In this document: positions 20,685 through 21,469 of the stretch, one piece after another | How the letters are laid out: the number at the start of each line of letters is the position of its first letter | How positions within the stretch are numbered: position 1 is the stretch's first letter | Assembly (NCBI GenBank): GCA_946479335.1 | Contig: CAMLFP010000054.1 | Location: 1 to 21,469, forward strand | From: an uncultured Archangium sp. | Lineage (GTDB): Bacteria > Myxococcota > Myxococcia > Myxococcales > Myxococcaceae | Reading direction: 5' to 3' | DNA: 21,469 bases | Translations under genes and position numbers: made by a program | Notes under the pieces: model-generated | What the model saw: only the letters and a program-made list of their open reading frames with translations | The model's database searches: none | Told to the model about the DNA's origin: nothing

Positions 20685-21469
20685 ATGCGAATCGATAAAT
20701 TTACGGTGAAGGCGCAGGAAGCGATTCAAGACGGCCAGTCGCTCGCTCGGCGCTCGAGCCACGCCAACTACGAACCCGAGCACCTGCTCAAGGTGATGCT
20801 CGACCAGAAAGACGGCGTCATCACCCCGATGCTGCAGAAGATCGGCGTCGACGTGCGGCTGCTCTCGGGCCGCCTCGATGAGGCCATCGCGCGCTTCCCG
20901 AAGATCGAGGGCGCGTCGACCTCGCTGGGCAACCGGCTCGTCTCGCTGCTCGACAAGGCAGAAGACGAGGCCAAGGCGCTGAAGGACGAGTTCACGAGCT
21001 CCGAGCACGTGCTGCTGGCCTTCACGCACGACAAGGGCACCGTGGGCGAGCTGCTGAAGGCGGCCGGCCTCACGAAGGACCGCGTCTCCCAGGCGATCAA
21101 GTCGCTGCGCGGGAGTTCGCGCGTGACGTCGCAAGACCCCGAGGGCACGTACCGCGCGCTCGAGAAGTACGGGAAGGATCTGACCGAGCTCGCGCGCAGC
21201 GGGAAGCTGGACCCCGTCATCGGCCGCGACGAGGAGATCCGCCGCGCGATCCAGGTGCTGTCGCGCCGCACGAAGAACAACCCGGTGCTGATCGGTGAGC
21301 CCGGCGTCGGTAAGACCGCCATCGCCGAGGGCCTCGCCCGCCGCATCGTCGACGGAGACGTGCCCGAAGGCCTCAAGCGCAAGCGCCTCGTCACGCTCGA
21401 CCTCGGCGCGCTGGTCGCCGGCGCCAAGTTCCGCGGCGAGTTCGAGGAGCGCCTGAAGGCGGTGCTCAA
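20685..21469 (+). CDS. clpB: ATP-dependent disaggregase ClpB, N-terminal part (runs off the window)
   Basis: ClpB is the Hsp100 ring ATPase that rescues aggregated proteins with DnaK. The 261 complete codons include [15 protein letters not shown] (1-15), the double Clp-N repeat (about 1-145), the [20 protein letters not shown] segment typical before the first AAA+ domain, Walker [16 protein letters not shown] (about 205-219), and [20 protein letters not shown] at the end. No stop is reached; the middle domain and second ATPase domain lie outside. An ATG at 20668 is out of frame. The Shine-Dalgarno is weak (AGGTTGG). Confidence 0.95.
   Translation, partial: MRIDKFTVKAQEAIQDGQSLARRSSHANYEPEHLLKVMLDQKDGVITPMLQKIGVDVRLLSGRLDEAIARFPKIEGASTSLGNRLVSLLDKAEDEAKALKDEFTSSEHVLLAFTHDKGTVGELLKAAGLTKDRVSQAIKSLRGSSRVTSQDPEGTYRALEKYGKDLTELARSGKLDPVIGRDEEIRRAIQVLSRRTKNNPVLIGEPGVGKTAIAEGLARRIVDGDVPEGLKRKRLVTLDLGALVAGAKFRGEFEERLKAVL

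Overview
The window looks like a chromosomal segment of a myxobacterium (Myxococcota, probably the Cystobacterineae side). The DNA is very GC-rich, which produces long shadow ORFs. It carries two large outer-membrane-type lipoproteins with Gly/Ser-rich linkers, one with the thrombospondin-type-3 plus von Willebrand A architecture of the gliding-motility protein CglD. It also has a DUF4388 (PATAN)/TPR regulator, a PilZ-like protein and a REC-GGDEF protein, and two sites that fit the Myxococcus LexA box as I recall it. No tRNA, rRNA, CRISPR array, insertion sequence or prophage gene was seen, and no stretch longer than about 200 bases lacks a gene.

Layout: (1) 44-2179 (-) is a lipoprotein with a beta-propeller, one CxxCH motif and two C-terminal cystine-knot-like modules. 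(2) 2376-2969 (+) is a beta-class glutathione S-transferase split by an in-frame TAG. (3) 3003-4028 (+) is a PA0069/Rv2578c-type radical SAM protein with a palindromic SOS-like box just upstream. (4) 4075-4329 (+) is a small GlsB/YeaQ membrane protein. (5) 5484-4334 (-) is ruvC-ruvA, translationally coupled, with a second SOS-like box at the ruvC start. (6) 8046-5534 (-) is a PilZ-like protein followed by a receiver-DUF4388-TM-TPR protein. (7) 8216-9458 (+) is the ribosomal operon rpsF-rpsR-rplI, ended by a strong intrinsic terminator. (8) 9544-13846 (+) is dnaB, a membrane-anchored metallo-beta-lactamase-fold hydrolase, a fatty-acid-desaturase-like protein and a REC/degenerate-GGDEF protein, tightly packed. 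(9) 18811-13917 (-) is thiE, a class I glutamine-amidotransferase-like hydrolase and the CglD-like lipoprotein. (10) 18837-19910 (+) is a three-gene cluster of a 63-aa protein, a DUF1844 protein and a three-TM protein. (11) 20495-19911 (-) is an uncharacterised protein. (12) 20685-end (+) is the start of clpB.

Two themes connect the genes. One is DNA damage: ruvCA and the radical SAM gene share a TGAAC-N4-GTTYA palindrome at their starts, so they may form part of a LexA regulon. The other is degenerate signalling: the window has a receiver with Glu in place of the phospho-acceptor Asp and a GGDEF domain that lost the GG but kept the RxxD inhibitory site. Both are more likely to bind or scaffold than to catalyse. 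All family calls come from reading the translations; no database search was run.
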